Source of the DNA: Granulosicoccus sp.
GTDB taxonomy: Bacteria > Pseudomonadota > Gammaproteobacteria > Granulosicoccales > Granulosicoccaceae
Length of the DNA: 36,565 nt
Assembly (NCBI GenBank): GCA_020627685.1
Contig: JAHDGK010000026.1
Location: 1 to 36,565, forward strand
Direction of reading: 5' to 3'
Part shown: positions 1 through 7,728 of the stretch, piece by piece
Position numbering within the stretch: position 1 is the first letter of the stretch
How the letters are laid out: each line of letters opens with the position of its first letter
Notes under the pieces: model-generated
Told to the model about the DNA's origin: nothing
What the model saw: only the letters and a program-made list of their open reading frames with translations
Databases searched by the model: none
Program-made: the position numbers and the translations under genes

Positions 1-5
1 TGCCC

Positions 6-1754
6 TTACTCCCCAATCGCAACACCCTCACGCCTTGGATCTGCGCCACCCAAAAGCTGGCCATCTTCTATAACGATGGCATGAAGCCCTGACGTCAAGC
101 CTCTTACGTTGACCTTAAACCCAAGCGCTTCAAGTTCACTTTGCAATGCAACGGCACCTGTACCTTCTTCTAAGTCATAGGTACCAAATCGATTAACCGC
201 ATGCGGCATGTTGATGGCGGCTTGCACATCCATACCCCAATCTATGTGGGCAATGATCGTTTTGGCGACATAACCAATAATTCGACTGCCACCGGGAGAA
301 CCTACAACCATGTAAGGCTTTCCACCCTTCATAACAACCGTCGGTGCCATGGAAGAGCGCGGACGTTTTCCAGGCTCCACACGGTTAGCGATTGGCACTC
401 CATTTTTATGGGTTGAGAAAGAGAAGTCGGTTAGTTCGTTATTCAGTAAAAAACCACCACTCATAAGACGCGAACCAAAACCGTTTTCAATGGTTGTGGT
501 CATTGACACGACGTTACCATCCGAGTCAACAATAGAGAAATGACTTGTCGATTTAAACTCAATGCTCTCATCGTCTGCTAACAACATGGCGTGATCCCAT
601 TCAGGCTCACCGGCTTCCACCGACTCAAGCGCACTACTACCCGATAAAAGTTCTGAACGCCCTTTCAGATACTTAGGGCTAAGCAGCCCATCTGTAGGCA
701 TAGGCACAAAATCGCTGTCAGCCATATAACGACCTCTGTCGGCAAATGCCAAACGAGATGCATCACCAATTAAACGCCAGCTCTCAGCCGATGTCGGTCC
801 CAAATCACTTAATGGGTAGGGTTCTAACAAACCCAATATTTGCCCTACCGTTAGGGCGCCTGATGAGGGTGGCCCCATGCCGCAGACATCATGATCTCGG
901 TAAGCAACACAAACCGGCTCACGTTCCTTGATGTTGTAGTTAGCAAGATCTGCCAACTCAAGAACACCCGGGTTTCCGGCATTTTTTACTTTTTCTACAA
1001 TGGCTTCAGCAATAGGGCCTGTATAAAAAGCATCAGCCCCGCTTGCAGATATTTTTGAGAGCGTATCTGCATAAGCCTGATTTGTAAGCACATGCCCGAC
1101 AGGATGTGCGTTGCCGGCATCATCAAAGAAATAGGCTTTGGTATCCGGATGGACCGACAGCCGCTCCTGATCATTGGCAATCATCTTGTGCAAACGCTCA
1201 GATACTTCAAAACCACTCTCGGCTAAATCGATAGCCGGCTGTACCAAGCTCGACCACTCTAATTTACCGTGAGCTTTATGCGTTTCATGCAGTAATTTCA
1301 CAGTGCCCGGAGTACCCACCGATAGTCCACCGACCACAGCACTCCAAAATTTCAAGCGCTCACCGTTTTCATCTTGAAAGAGCGTCGGCGTTGCAGCCAT
1401 CGGGGCTGTCTCCCGGCCATCGTAGGTGGTGAGTTGATCATTCGCCGCATCGTAGTAAACCATGAACGCACCACCGCCCAATCCAGATGACTGCGGCTCA
1501 ACAAGGCCTAGCATGAGTTGTGTAGCCACCATGGCATCGATAGCATTACCACCTCTGGCAAGCACATCGTAGCCAGCTTGAGCGGCATGTGGATTTGCGG
1601 CGGCGACCATGTATTTCTCTGCACTCTGCAACGTGCGTGTCGATATACCCGTTGCAATTTCCGGTGCGAATCCGTCGGCGACGTCCTGAGCCTGTGCAAG
1701 GCCTGTAAGGAAGGTTGTAGTTAGAAATGCTGCTATAACGTTCGAACTTTTCAT
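6..1754 (-). CDS. ggt: Gamma-glutamyltransferase, periplasmic precursor
   Basis: Cleaves the gamma-glutamyl bond of glutathione and related peptides in the periplasm; an Ntn-hydrolase made as a proenzyme that cuts itself into two subunits. The N-terminus is a signal peptide (MKSSNVIAAFLTTTFLTGLAQAQ). The self-processing site is visible as TSHFSIVD, whose Thr (about residue 403) should be the new N-terminal nucleophile, as in the E. coli TTHYSVVD. The downstream PRSSMAPT and GSPGGSRIIGYV motifs line the active site. About 582 residues, normal for the family. The reading frame is open upstream to 1796, but I choose ATG 1754 because AAGGGG lies about 7 nt before it and the signal peptide begins there. 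It diverges from the MttB homologue. It is complete, with its TAA at 6-8. Confidence 0.95.
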   Translation of the reverse strand: MKSSNVIAAFLTTTFLTGLAQAQDVADGFAPEIATGISTRTLQSAEKYMVAAANPHAAQAGYDVLARGGNAIDAMVATQLMLGLVEPQSSGLGGGAFMVYYDAANDQLTTYDGRETAPMAATPTLFQDENGERLKFWSAVVGGLSVGTPGTVKLLHETHKAHGKLEWSSLVQPAIDLAESGFEVSERLHKMIANDQERLSVHPDTKAYFFDDAGNAHPVGHVLTNQAYADTLSKISASGADAFYTGPIAEAIVEKVKNAGNPGVLELADLANYNIKEREPVCVAYRDHDVCGMGPPSSGALTVGQILGLLEPYPLSDLGPTSAESWRLIGDASRLAFADRGRYMADSDFVPMPTDGLLSPKYLKGRSELLSGSSALESVEAGEPEWDHAMLLADDESIEFKSTSHFSIVDSDGNVVSMTTTIENGFGSRLMSGGFLLNNELTDFSFSTHKNGVPIANRVEPGKRPRSSMAPTVVMKGGKPYMVVGSPGGSRIIGYVAKTIIAHIDWGMDVQAAINMPHAVNRFGTYDLEEGTGAVALQSELEALGFKVNVRGLTSGLHAIVIEDGQLLGGADPRREGVAIGE

Positions 1755-2011
1755 ACGCATACCCCTTGGCTGTGAATAGTGATTGGCGAAATTCACTGAC
1801 TTCTACAGTGCCACAGTTTCAACGCATATTCGATATTTTAAGGGTATCCATTGAGTCACCCGTAGAACAACTTTCCTATAAACAAGCAGTTAAATTTCAG
1901 ACACCTTCGCTAATAAGCTTTGATATATCCGGAATATTTGTCGCAACAACAACGACATTCAGTCTCAAAATCAGTCAATATGAGGATCGCGCACTAACTG
2001 AGCATTTACTC
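1755..2011. other. Intergenic region between divergent ggt and mttB-like gene
   Basis: About 257 bases that must hold both divergent promoters. The + strand frame of the methyltransferase stays open through all of it (from 1766), but the translated extension is unlike any MttB N-terminus, so I treat it as non-coding. No convincing operator, riboswitch or terminator was found by eye. Confidence 0.5.
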
Positions 2012-3562
2012 ATGGCCCGTAGACCCCGGAAAAGAGCTCGCTCTAGCAATCCGGTTAGCACCAGTATTCCTCAGCTTGAATCAAAGCAGCTGCTAAATCG
2101 TTTGAACCCTGTTGAACCTTTGAATGAGGAACAGCTTGAGCTCATCCACACAGTTTCTTTAGAGATTCTTGAAGACCAAGGCATCGAGGTTTTAGGAGAG
2201 CAGGCCTTAGCCCTCTTTCGTCATGCAGGCGCCGAGGTTAGTGCGGACGGCATCGTCAGGATGGACAGAGCTTTGGTATTGGAAACCATCGCAAAAGCTC
2301 CAAAGTCTTTCAACATTACTCCACGCAATGCTGAGCAGGCCATTCTTGTCGGGGAAAACGCTATAAATTTCGGGTTGGTCTCTGGCGCACCCAACGTCCA
2401 TGATTGCATTGGTGGTAGGCGTGCCGGGAATATGGCTGACTACGAAAAACTCATAAAGCTTGGGCAACACTTCAATGTGCTGACATTTTTCGGCAATCAG
2501 GCACTCGCTCCGCAAGACCTACCGGTTAACAACCGCCATCTGGATACCCTCTTCTGCAATTTAACGGCATCGGATAAATCGTTCGCTGCAACCGGTATCG
2601 GAGCCGGTCGATCACTCGACGCTATCGCGATGTCTGCCATCACCCTGGGTAAACCCATCGAGGCAATGACCAGCCAAACCGCTGTCATGACGAACATCAA
2701 TATCAATTCGCCGCGCAAATTGGACGATTCCATGGCGTACGGCGCAATGCAGATGGCGCTGTTAGGGCAGGCAGTTTCTGTCACACCGTTCACCTTAATG
2801 GGAGCCATGACGCCCGCCACAATGGCCGGAGCACTGGCTCAGCAAAACGCCGAAGCCTTACTGGGTATCTGCCTTGTTCAATTAACCCGAAGTGGTGCTC
2901 CAGTGATCTACGGCGGATTTACATCAAACGTTGATATGCGTTCCGGCTCCCCGGCATTTGGAACACCGGAAAACACTCTGGCCAATATGGCAGGCGGTCA
3001 ACTGGCTCGTAAATATAATTTGCCGTACCGCACCAGTGGATGCAACGCATCGAATACGGTCGACGGACAAGCGGTATGGGAAACACAGAACTCATTGTGG
3101 TCGGCCGTCATGGGTCATGGCAATCTGGTCTACCATGCAGCCGGCTGGCTCGAAGGAGGCCTGGTGGCATCATTTGAAAAACTCGTTATGGACTGCGAGA
3201 TGATCCAGCATTTGAGTTCAATGCTTAAACCTATCACGGTGACTCGAGAAGAGATCGGCATTGACGCCATGGCAGAAGTAGGTCCGGGCGGACACTTCTT
3301 CGGTTGCGATCACACCATGCAACGGTTTAAAAACGCGTTTTATGAACCTTTCTTAAGTGATTGGCAAAACCATGAGAACTGGGTAGTCGCAGGATCTAAA
3401 GATGCAACTCAGAGAGCCACAGACATCTGGCAGAAAGCTCTGAAAGAATACGAAGAGCCGGCCATGGATATCGCTATTAAAGAAGAACTTGAAGCCTACG
3501 TCATAAGACGCAAAGAAGAGCTTGGCAAAGAAGAACCCGCACTGGAGCCAACGTACTTCTAG
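2012..3562 (+). CDS. Trimethylamine methyltransferase (MttB) family protein, non-pyrrolysine type
   Basis: Belongs to the MttB superfamily, whose members move a methyl group from a quaternary or tertiary amine to a corrinoid protein. About 516 residues, the usual length. The start at ATG 2012 gives the typical basic N-terminus MARRPRKRARSSNP. There is no in-frame amber codon, so this is a non-pyrrolysine homologue like the glycine-betaine methyltransferase MtgB, and the substrate is likely a quaternary amine (inference). Recognisable stretches include LNPLNEEQLELIH-like N-terminal sequence, a Gly/Ala-rich TIM-barrel core (GAMTPATMAGALAQQNAEALL) and a C-terminal helix EELEAYVIRRKEELG. No corrinoid-protein or corrinoid:THF methyltransferase gene lies beside it. 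It is transcribed alone. Confidence 0.9.
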   Translation: MARRPRKRARSSNPVSTSIPQLESKQLLNRLNPVEPLNEEQLELIHTVSLEILEDQGIEVLGEQALALFRHAGAEVSADGIVRMDRALVLETIAKAPKSFNITPRNAEQAILVGENAINFGLVSGAPNVHDCIGGRRAGNMADYEKLIKLGQHFNVLTFFGNQALAPQDLPVNNRHLDTLFCNLTASDKSFAATGIGAGRSLDAIAMSAITLGKPIEAMTSQTAVMTNININSPRKLDDSMAYGAMQMALLGQAVSVTPFTLMGAMTPATMAGALAQQNAEALLGICLVQLTRSGAPVIYGGFTSNVDMRSGSPAFGTPENTLANMAGGQLARKYNLPYRTSGCNASNTVDGQAVWETQNSLWSAVMGHGNLVYHAAGWLEGGLVASFEKLVMDCEMIQHLSSMLKPITVTREEIGIDAMAEVGPGGHFFGCDHTMQRFKNAFYEPFLSDWQNHENWVVAGSKDATQRATDIWQKALKEYEEPAMDIAIKEELEAYVIRRKEELGKEEPALEPTYF

Positions 3563-3620
3563 AGAACCCTAAGTACACACCTTGCGCACTCCTAGCAATC
3601 AAGGCCTATAAAAATCAACG

Positions 3621-4292
3621 CTACCCATTGGCATTCAGCGGCAATGCGGCAACGATATGCACACGATTCGATTCTCCCCCGTTCATCGCCGTGTGATATC
3701 CGCGGGTATCCGTAAAATACACCGAACCATCAGCAGGCAAGTGCGTCACGTGATGATTAACCACAAACAATGAACCCGGGTTTGAAATAATAGGGATGTG
3801 CAACCTCGGCTCTGGATCTCTGTGCCATGAGTTGCAGTTGTATAAACCTTTGGACAACACACGCATACGCCCGATAGGCGCGATTTCACAAAGCGACTCC
3901 CAGACCGTTTGAAAATACGTATCGGCAAACGTTGGAACAAACTCAGTAAACGCTGATTCGTCAACGACTTCCTCACGCTGAACTTCCTTGTAACTATCAT
4001 CAACCCGGGTATAGAAAAGACCGGACAAATCGTTAGGCGTTTCAACCTCAACGCCCGGCCGTCGGGTCAGTGAAAATGCACCAAAGCCTGCGGCCAAATC
4101 ACCCTTGAATTGTGTGCGTAAAAGGCATTCCTGGAGGGCGGCACGTAACTTAGTGATATCAAACTGAGTATCTAACTTTACGATGCCTGGGCCCGGCTTA
4201 AACGATGCGACAGATTCTGTGTCCGGTTGAGCTGCCAAAAGCTCAATTAATTTCTCGCTATCAGATGCGTGCATTTCGCTGGCTGTCATCAT
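3621..4292 (-). CDS. 2OG-Fe(II) oxygenase-like protein (aspartyl/asparaginyl hydroxylase-type fold)
   Basis: About 223 residues, soluble, no signal peptide. The C-terminal half has the layout of a cupin-type 2-oxoglutarate/iron oxygenase: an HxD pair in NSWHRDPEPRLHIPI, a distal His in TRGYHTAMNGG, and an Arg in NRVHIV placed to bind 2-oxoglutarate. This fits the aspartyl/asparaginyl beta-hydroxylase-like group, but the substrate cannot be read from sequence. A TTG at 4304 is in frame; I prefer ATG 4292 or the adjacent ATG 4289. The gene is tail-to-tail with the MttB homologue and diverges from the DUF4124 gene, so it is probably an independent unit. Confidence 0.7.
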   Translation of the reverse strand: MMTASEMHASDSEKLIELLAAQPDTESVASFKPGPGIVKLDTQFDITKLRAALQECLLRTQFKGDLAAGFGAFSLTRRPGVEVETPNDLSGLFYTRVDDSYKEVQREEVVDESAFTEFVPTFADTYFQTVWESLCEIAPIGRMRVLSKGLYNCNSWHRDPEPRLHIPIISNPGSLFVVNHHVTHLPADGSVYFTDTRGYHTAMNGGESNRVHIVAALPLNANG

Positions 4293-4421
4293 CTTACGAC
4301 TCAAGCTGAACTATTGGCGAGACGATATCACCTTCGTATCTGCTTGCCCACCCAACTAAATCACCATTTATCGCCAAGAAACGGCTATTTCGGCACGTAA
4401 TTCACCTGACCGGAACTGCAG

Positions 4422-4437
4422 TGGTGCATTTCCTGCA
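4422..4437 (+). promoter_or_regulatory. Possible sigma-54 promoter upstream of the DUF4124 gene
   Basis: TGGTGCATTTCCTGCA has GG and GC exactly 10 nt apart and keeps TGG, the C at position 6 and TGCA of the sigma-54 consensus. The predicted start would be about 4448, one base before the ATG at 4449, so the transcript would be almost leaderless. A weak match, noted because it lies at the head of the nitrogen-control block. Confidence 0.25.
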
Positions 4438-4448
4438 AAAATGTTCCT

Positions 4449-5033
4449 ATGAAACTGAAAAACCGTATTGGCAGAATCTTGCGCCCAGTATTTTCGCCGG
4501 CTATTGCGTTAGTGGTAACTTGGTCCTTTAGCGGCCCGGTTAGCGCTGCTGATACCGTGATCTATAAGTCCGTGGCCGAAGATGGCAGTGTCGTATTCAC
4601 TGACGAGCCTTCTGAAGGTGCCAAGTCGTTTAAGCCGACAGAACTCAATGTCGTACCGCCGCAAGAACACAAGAAGAAACCTTCAGGAGAAATGAGCGAG
4701 CAAGCCGAAGCCGCCTTAAAAGCGCTTACAGTGCGGTTTGTGAAAATACAGAGCCCTGTAAGCGATCAGACCTTTATCAACCCGGTGGGTACTATCCCGG
4801 TGACGATCACGACGGGCCACGACGGCGCGCTACCGCTTGGGCACAAGGCACAAATTATCCTTGATGGTAAGGTTGTCAGCACAGGCTCAGGCATTAATTA
4901 CTCCGTACCTGTGCCGCACAGAGGCGCTCACACCATCAGTGCCAGAGTCTTTGATGCATCCGGCAAACTCAGAGCGCGATCCCGATCGGTCAACATCAAT
5001 GTTATTAAGAGCGTTGTCGGTGGCGGTAACTAA
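4449..5033 (+). CDS. DUF4124 domain-containing secreted protein
   Basis: About 194 residues with an N-terminal signal peptide ending near GPVSAA. The DUF4124 domain follows directly (VIYKSVAEDGSVVFTDEPS), then a polar Lys/Glu-rich linker, then a C-terminal beta-rich Ig-like segment (VRFVKIQSPVSDQTFINPVG to the end). The function of DUF4124 proteins is unknown; they are periplasmic or membrane-linked. A DUF4124 gene just before ntrB is an arrangement I recall from other gammaproteobacteria such as Pseudomonas, which supports the orientation of this block. There is no clear Shine-Dalgarno sequence before the ATG. Confidence 0.8.
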   Translation: MKLKNRIGRILRPVFSPAIALVVTWSFSGPVSAADTVIYKSVAEDGSVVFTDEPSEGAKSFKPTELNVVPPQEHKKKPSGEMSEQAEAALKALTVRFVKIQSPVSDQTFINPVGTIPVTITTGHDGALPLGHKAQIILDGKVVSTGSGINYSVPVPHRGAHTISARVFDASGKLRARSRSVNINVIKSVVGGGN

Positions 5034-5056
5034 ACTGAGCAACAGTTCGCGCATAA

Positions 5057-5073
5057 TGCACTAATTTAGTGCA
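5057..5073. promoter_or_regulatory. NtrC-type binding site 1 (perfect dyad)
   Basis: TGCACTAATTTAGTGCA is a perfect 8-bp inverted repeat around one central base. It matches the NtrC consensus TGCACC-N5-GGTGCA in its outer TGCAC/GTGCA arms and spacing. It lies upstream of ntrB, where NtrC autoregulation is known in enterics. Confidence 0.75.
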
Positions 5074-5088
5074 TATTATTCACTCCAA

Positions 5089-5103
5089 GCACCATTATTG
5101 TGC
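5089..5103. promoter_or_regulatory. NtrC-type binding site 2
   Basis: GCACCATTATTGTGC has the GCAC-N7-GTGC form of the NtrC site. Its centre is 31 bp from that of site 1, about three helical turns, so both sites face the same side of the helix, much as in the E. coli glnA enhancer. It is nested inside a wider dyad with arms TATTCACT (5077-5084) and AGTGAATA (5107-5114). Confidence 0.7.
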
Positions 5104-5198
5104 AATAGTGAATAGGCGACAAAGTCAACGAGCTAATTATCTCATTGATTTTAATAGCTTTAATTGAAATTTTGAGCTGCTAACTCTTCGCTTTCACA

Positions 5199-5214
5199 AG
5201 GTGCGTTACTTGCA
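5199..5214 (+). promoter_or_regulatory. Candidate sigma-54 (-24/-12) promoter for ntrBC
   Basis: AGGTGCGTTACTTGCA keeps GG-N10-GC spacing and the full TTGCA -12 box of the TGGCACG-N4-TTGCA consensus; the -24 box is weaker. The predicted +1 is about 5225. The two NtrC dyads would then sit about 160 and 129 bp upstream, a normal enhancer distance. The element overlaps the earliest possible GTG start of ntrB (5201), which is a reason for caution. Confidence 0.45.
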
Positions 5215-6298
5215 ACTTGTGGATGTGACTAATTTTCCTGAGCCTACAAAGGCGGCTGAATTTTCGCTTCTGGATTCGCTGGCAACCGCGGTACTTGCCA
5301 TCGATAACGGTTTGCGTATTCGGTATCTGAATATTGCAGCTGAGCAGCTACTGAGCATCAGCCAGCGCAAAGCTGTGGGCCAAAGCCTCACGCGCGCGCT
5401 CAACATACCCGATGCGCTGTTCTCAAGAATTCGAGAAGCTCTTGATAACGGACAGCCCTTCACAGACAGGCAAGTCACTGTCGAACCCCATGGTCAAGAC
5501 GCGCAGGTTGTCGACATATCACTGTCCCCTTTTCGCTCTGATGAAAATCAAATTGGCCTGATTCTGGAAATCAGCGTCGTCGATCGCCCTCTTCGTATCG
5601 CCAGAGATGAGGCGATGATCGCTCAACAAGAGCATGCCAGCTCGCTGGTAAAAGGCCTTGCCCACGAAATTAAAAACCCACTGGGCGGACTGCGCGGCGC
5701 AGCGCAGCTACTGGCAAGACAGCTCCCCGATAGCGAGCTAGCCGAATATACATCGATCATCATTCGCGAAGCTGACCGCTTGCACAATCTAATTGACCGC
5801 ATGCTCGGCCCGACAAACCGTACCCGCCGCGATGTCGTGAATTTGCATGAGGTGCTGGAGCACGTTAGAAAAATTATTATCGCGGGTGCACCTGATGGAG
5901 TCATCGTGCGCTTTGACTATGACCCCAGCATTCCAGAATGCATTACCGATAGAGACCGATTGGTACAAGTCATTCTTAATATTGCCGGCAACGCACTGCA
6001 GGCATTGAAAGACGCCGGCCGAATTACTTTTCGCTCGCGCGTAGTCAGCAGTTTCACTATCGCAGGAACACGCCACCCACTGGTCGCTTGTATCGAAATT
6101 ATCGACAACGGCCCCGGCATTCCTGCCGAACTAACCGATCAAATTTTCTTCCCCATGGTGACAGGTAATAGCCATGGGACCGGGCTTGGATTATCCATTG
6201 CACAAACAATAATGAACCAGCTAGGCGGTCTTATTGAATGCAGTAGTGAACCAGGCAATACAAATTTTACAGTTTTGATTCCTTTGGAGATCGCATGA
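5201..6298 (+). CDS. glnL: Nitrogen regulation sensor histidine kinase/phosphatase NtrB
   Basis: Cytoplasmic partner of NtrC: phosphorylates it under nitrogen limitation and, when bound by PII, dephosphorylates it. A PAS domain covers about residues 20-125. The H-box is GLAHEIKNPLGGLRGAAQLL with His155 (counted from GTG 5201) as the autophosphorylation site. The ATP-binding domain follows, with an N-box near QVILNIAGNALQA, DNGPGIP and GTGLGLSIAQ. No membrane segment, as expected for NtrB. Its stop overlaps the ntrC start (ATGA at 6295-6298), so the two are translationally coupled. The start is uncertain: GTG 5201, 5219 and 5225 are all possible and none has a good Shine-Dalgarno. GTG 5225 fits the predicted sigma-54 transcript, which would make it leaderless. 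Confidence 0.95.
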   Translation: MRYLQLVDVTNFPEPTKAAEFSLLDSLATAVLAIDNGLRIRYLNIAAEQLLSISQRKAVGQSLTRALNIPDALFSRIREALDNGQPFTDRQVTVEPHGQDAQVVDISLSPFRSDENQIGLILEISVVDRPLRIARDEAMIAQQEHASSLVKGLAHEIKNPLGGLRGAAQLLARQLPDSELAEYTSIIIREADRLHNLIDRMLGPTNRTRRDVVNLHEVLEHVRKIIIAGAPDGVIVRFDYDPSIPECITDRDRLVQVILNIAGNALQALKDAGRITFRSRVVSSFTIAGTRHPLVACIEIIDNGPGIPAELTDQIFFPMVTGNSHGTGLGLSIAQTIMNQLGGLIECSSEPGNTNFTVLIPLEIA

Positions 6299-7707
6299 GC
6301 GACGAATACGTTTGGGTGATAGACGACGATCAGTCGATTCGCTGGGTTTTGGAAAAAACGCTCAAACAGGCTGGCATGCAGGTAAATGTGTTTGAGTCTG
6401 CCGATGAAGCCCTGGACACGATGCGTGGAAACGCATTAGCACCGGACGCTGTCATCAGCGATATCCGGATGCCGGGTTCAGACGGCCTGTCCTTGCTGAC
6501 TCAGATGAAAAGATCTCATCCCGATTTGCCGGTACTGATCATGACCGCCTTCTCAGATCTGGATAGTACCGTCTCAGCATTTGAGGCAGGTGCGTTCGAA
6601 TACATTCCCAAGCCGTTCGATGTAGATACGGTTATTGATCAGGTCAGACGAGCATGCAGCCTGCAAAAAGATCAGCGCAGTCAGGCAACCATACGACCCA
6701 AAGGACAATCACGTAACGATGAACCGGCAGAACTCATTGGTGATGCTCCAGCTATGCAGGATGTGTTCAAGGCTATCGGCAGACTTTCGCGATCAAAGAT
6801 CACTGTACTGATCAACGGCGAGAGCGGAACCGGTAAAGAACTTATCGCTAATGCCCTGCATCGTCATAGTCCGCGCGCGGATAAACCCTTTGTGGCACTG
6901 AACATGGCAGCGATTCCGCATGACCTTATGGAATCTGAATTATTCGGACATGAGAAGGGCTCGTTTACCGGCGCACAAAGTACTCGAATAGGACGCTTCG
7001 AACAATCGGACGGCGGTACGCTCTTTCTAGATGAGATTGGCGATATGCCGGCAACCCTACAAACGCGGTTGCTGCGTGTTTTGGCAGACGGACAGTTCTA
7101 TCGCGTAGGCGGACACACTCCCATAACGGTAGACGTGCGCATCATCGCGGCGACCCATCAAGATCTGGAAGCTCTGGTTGCAGAAAAGCGTTTCAGAGAA
7201 GATCTGTTTCACCGCCTTAACGTCATTCGCATCGAAGCACCACCTCTACGGGAAAGACGGGAAGATATCCCTCGCTTGCTTCGCCACTTTTTAATTAAAG
7301 CTGCAGAAGAACTCGGTGAAGAACCCAAGGTGATGACACCGGAACTCGAGTCCTATGTCAGCTCGCTCAGTTGGCCAGGCAATGTACGACAGCTTCAGAA
7401 CACAGCGCATTGGCTCACCGTCATGTCTGGTGGTACCGAGCTGGAAGTTGATGATATGCCTGCTCAAGTCAGAGACGAACCTGGAACCGTCGAGGTTGAT
7501 TGGGAGAGCGGTTTACGGCAATGGGCAAATCGCCAACTCAATGAGGGCAATACTGATTTATTGGGGATGGCTCAACCGGCTGTCGAGCGAATTCTTATTA
7601 AGTGCGCACTTAACAAGACACAAGACCGTCGGCAAGAAGCAGCCCGCTTGATCGGCTGGGGTAGAAATACACTGACCCGAAAAATTAAAGAACTTGAGAT
7701 GGAATAG
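6295..7707 (+). CDS. glnG: Nitrogen regulation response regulator NtrC
   Basis: Sigma-54-dependent activator of nitrogen-starvation genes. The N-terminal receiver domain (about 1-125) has the acidic pocket DDD and the phospho-acceptor Asp56 in VISDIRMPG. The AAA+ domain has Walker A GESGTGKE, the sigma-54-contacting loop GSFTGA, Walker B GGTLFLDEIGD and the arginine-finger region FREDLFHRLNVIRI. The C-terminus is a Fis-type helix-turn-helix (DRRQEAARLIGWGRNTLTRKI). 470 residues, standard for NtrC. It overlaps ntrB by 4 nt and probably acts on the two dyads at 5057-5103. It ends 21 nt from a convergent gene. Confidence 0.97.
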   Translation: MSDEYVWVIDDDQSIRWVLEKTLKQAGMQVNVFESADEALDTMRGNALAPDAVISDIRMPGSDGLSLLTQMKRSHPDLPVLIMTAFSDLDSTVSAFEAGAFEYIPKPFDVDTVIDQVRRACSLQKDQRSQATIRPKGQSRNDEPAELIGDAPAMQDVFKAIGRLSRSKITVLINGESGTGKELIANALHRHSPRADKPFVALNMAAIPHDLMESELFGHEKGSFTGAQSTRIGRFEQSDGGTLFLDEIGDMPATLQTRLLRVLADGQFYRVGGHTPITVDVRIIAATHQDLEALVAEKRFREDLFHRLNVIRIEAPPLRERREDIPRLLRHFLIKAAEELGEEPKVMTPELESYVSSLSWPGNVRQLQNTAHWLTVMSGGTELEVDDMPAQVRDEPGTVEVDWESGLRQWANRQLNEGNTDLLGMAQPAVERILIKCALNKTQDRRQEAARLIGWGRNTLTRKIKELEME

Positions 7708-7728
7708 ACAGCGGCGAGGGATGCAAGC

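Noticed and set aside
1766-2011. Open 82-codon extension upstream of the MttB homologue
   Set aside because: It crosses the ggt start region, its translation resembles no MttB N-terminus, and ATG 2012 gives the typical basic start and family length.
2012-3562. Pyrrolysine (amber) codon in the MttB gene
   Set aside because: The frame has no in-frame TAG before its natural stop, so it is a non-pyrrolysine homologue.
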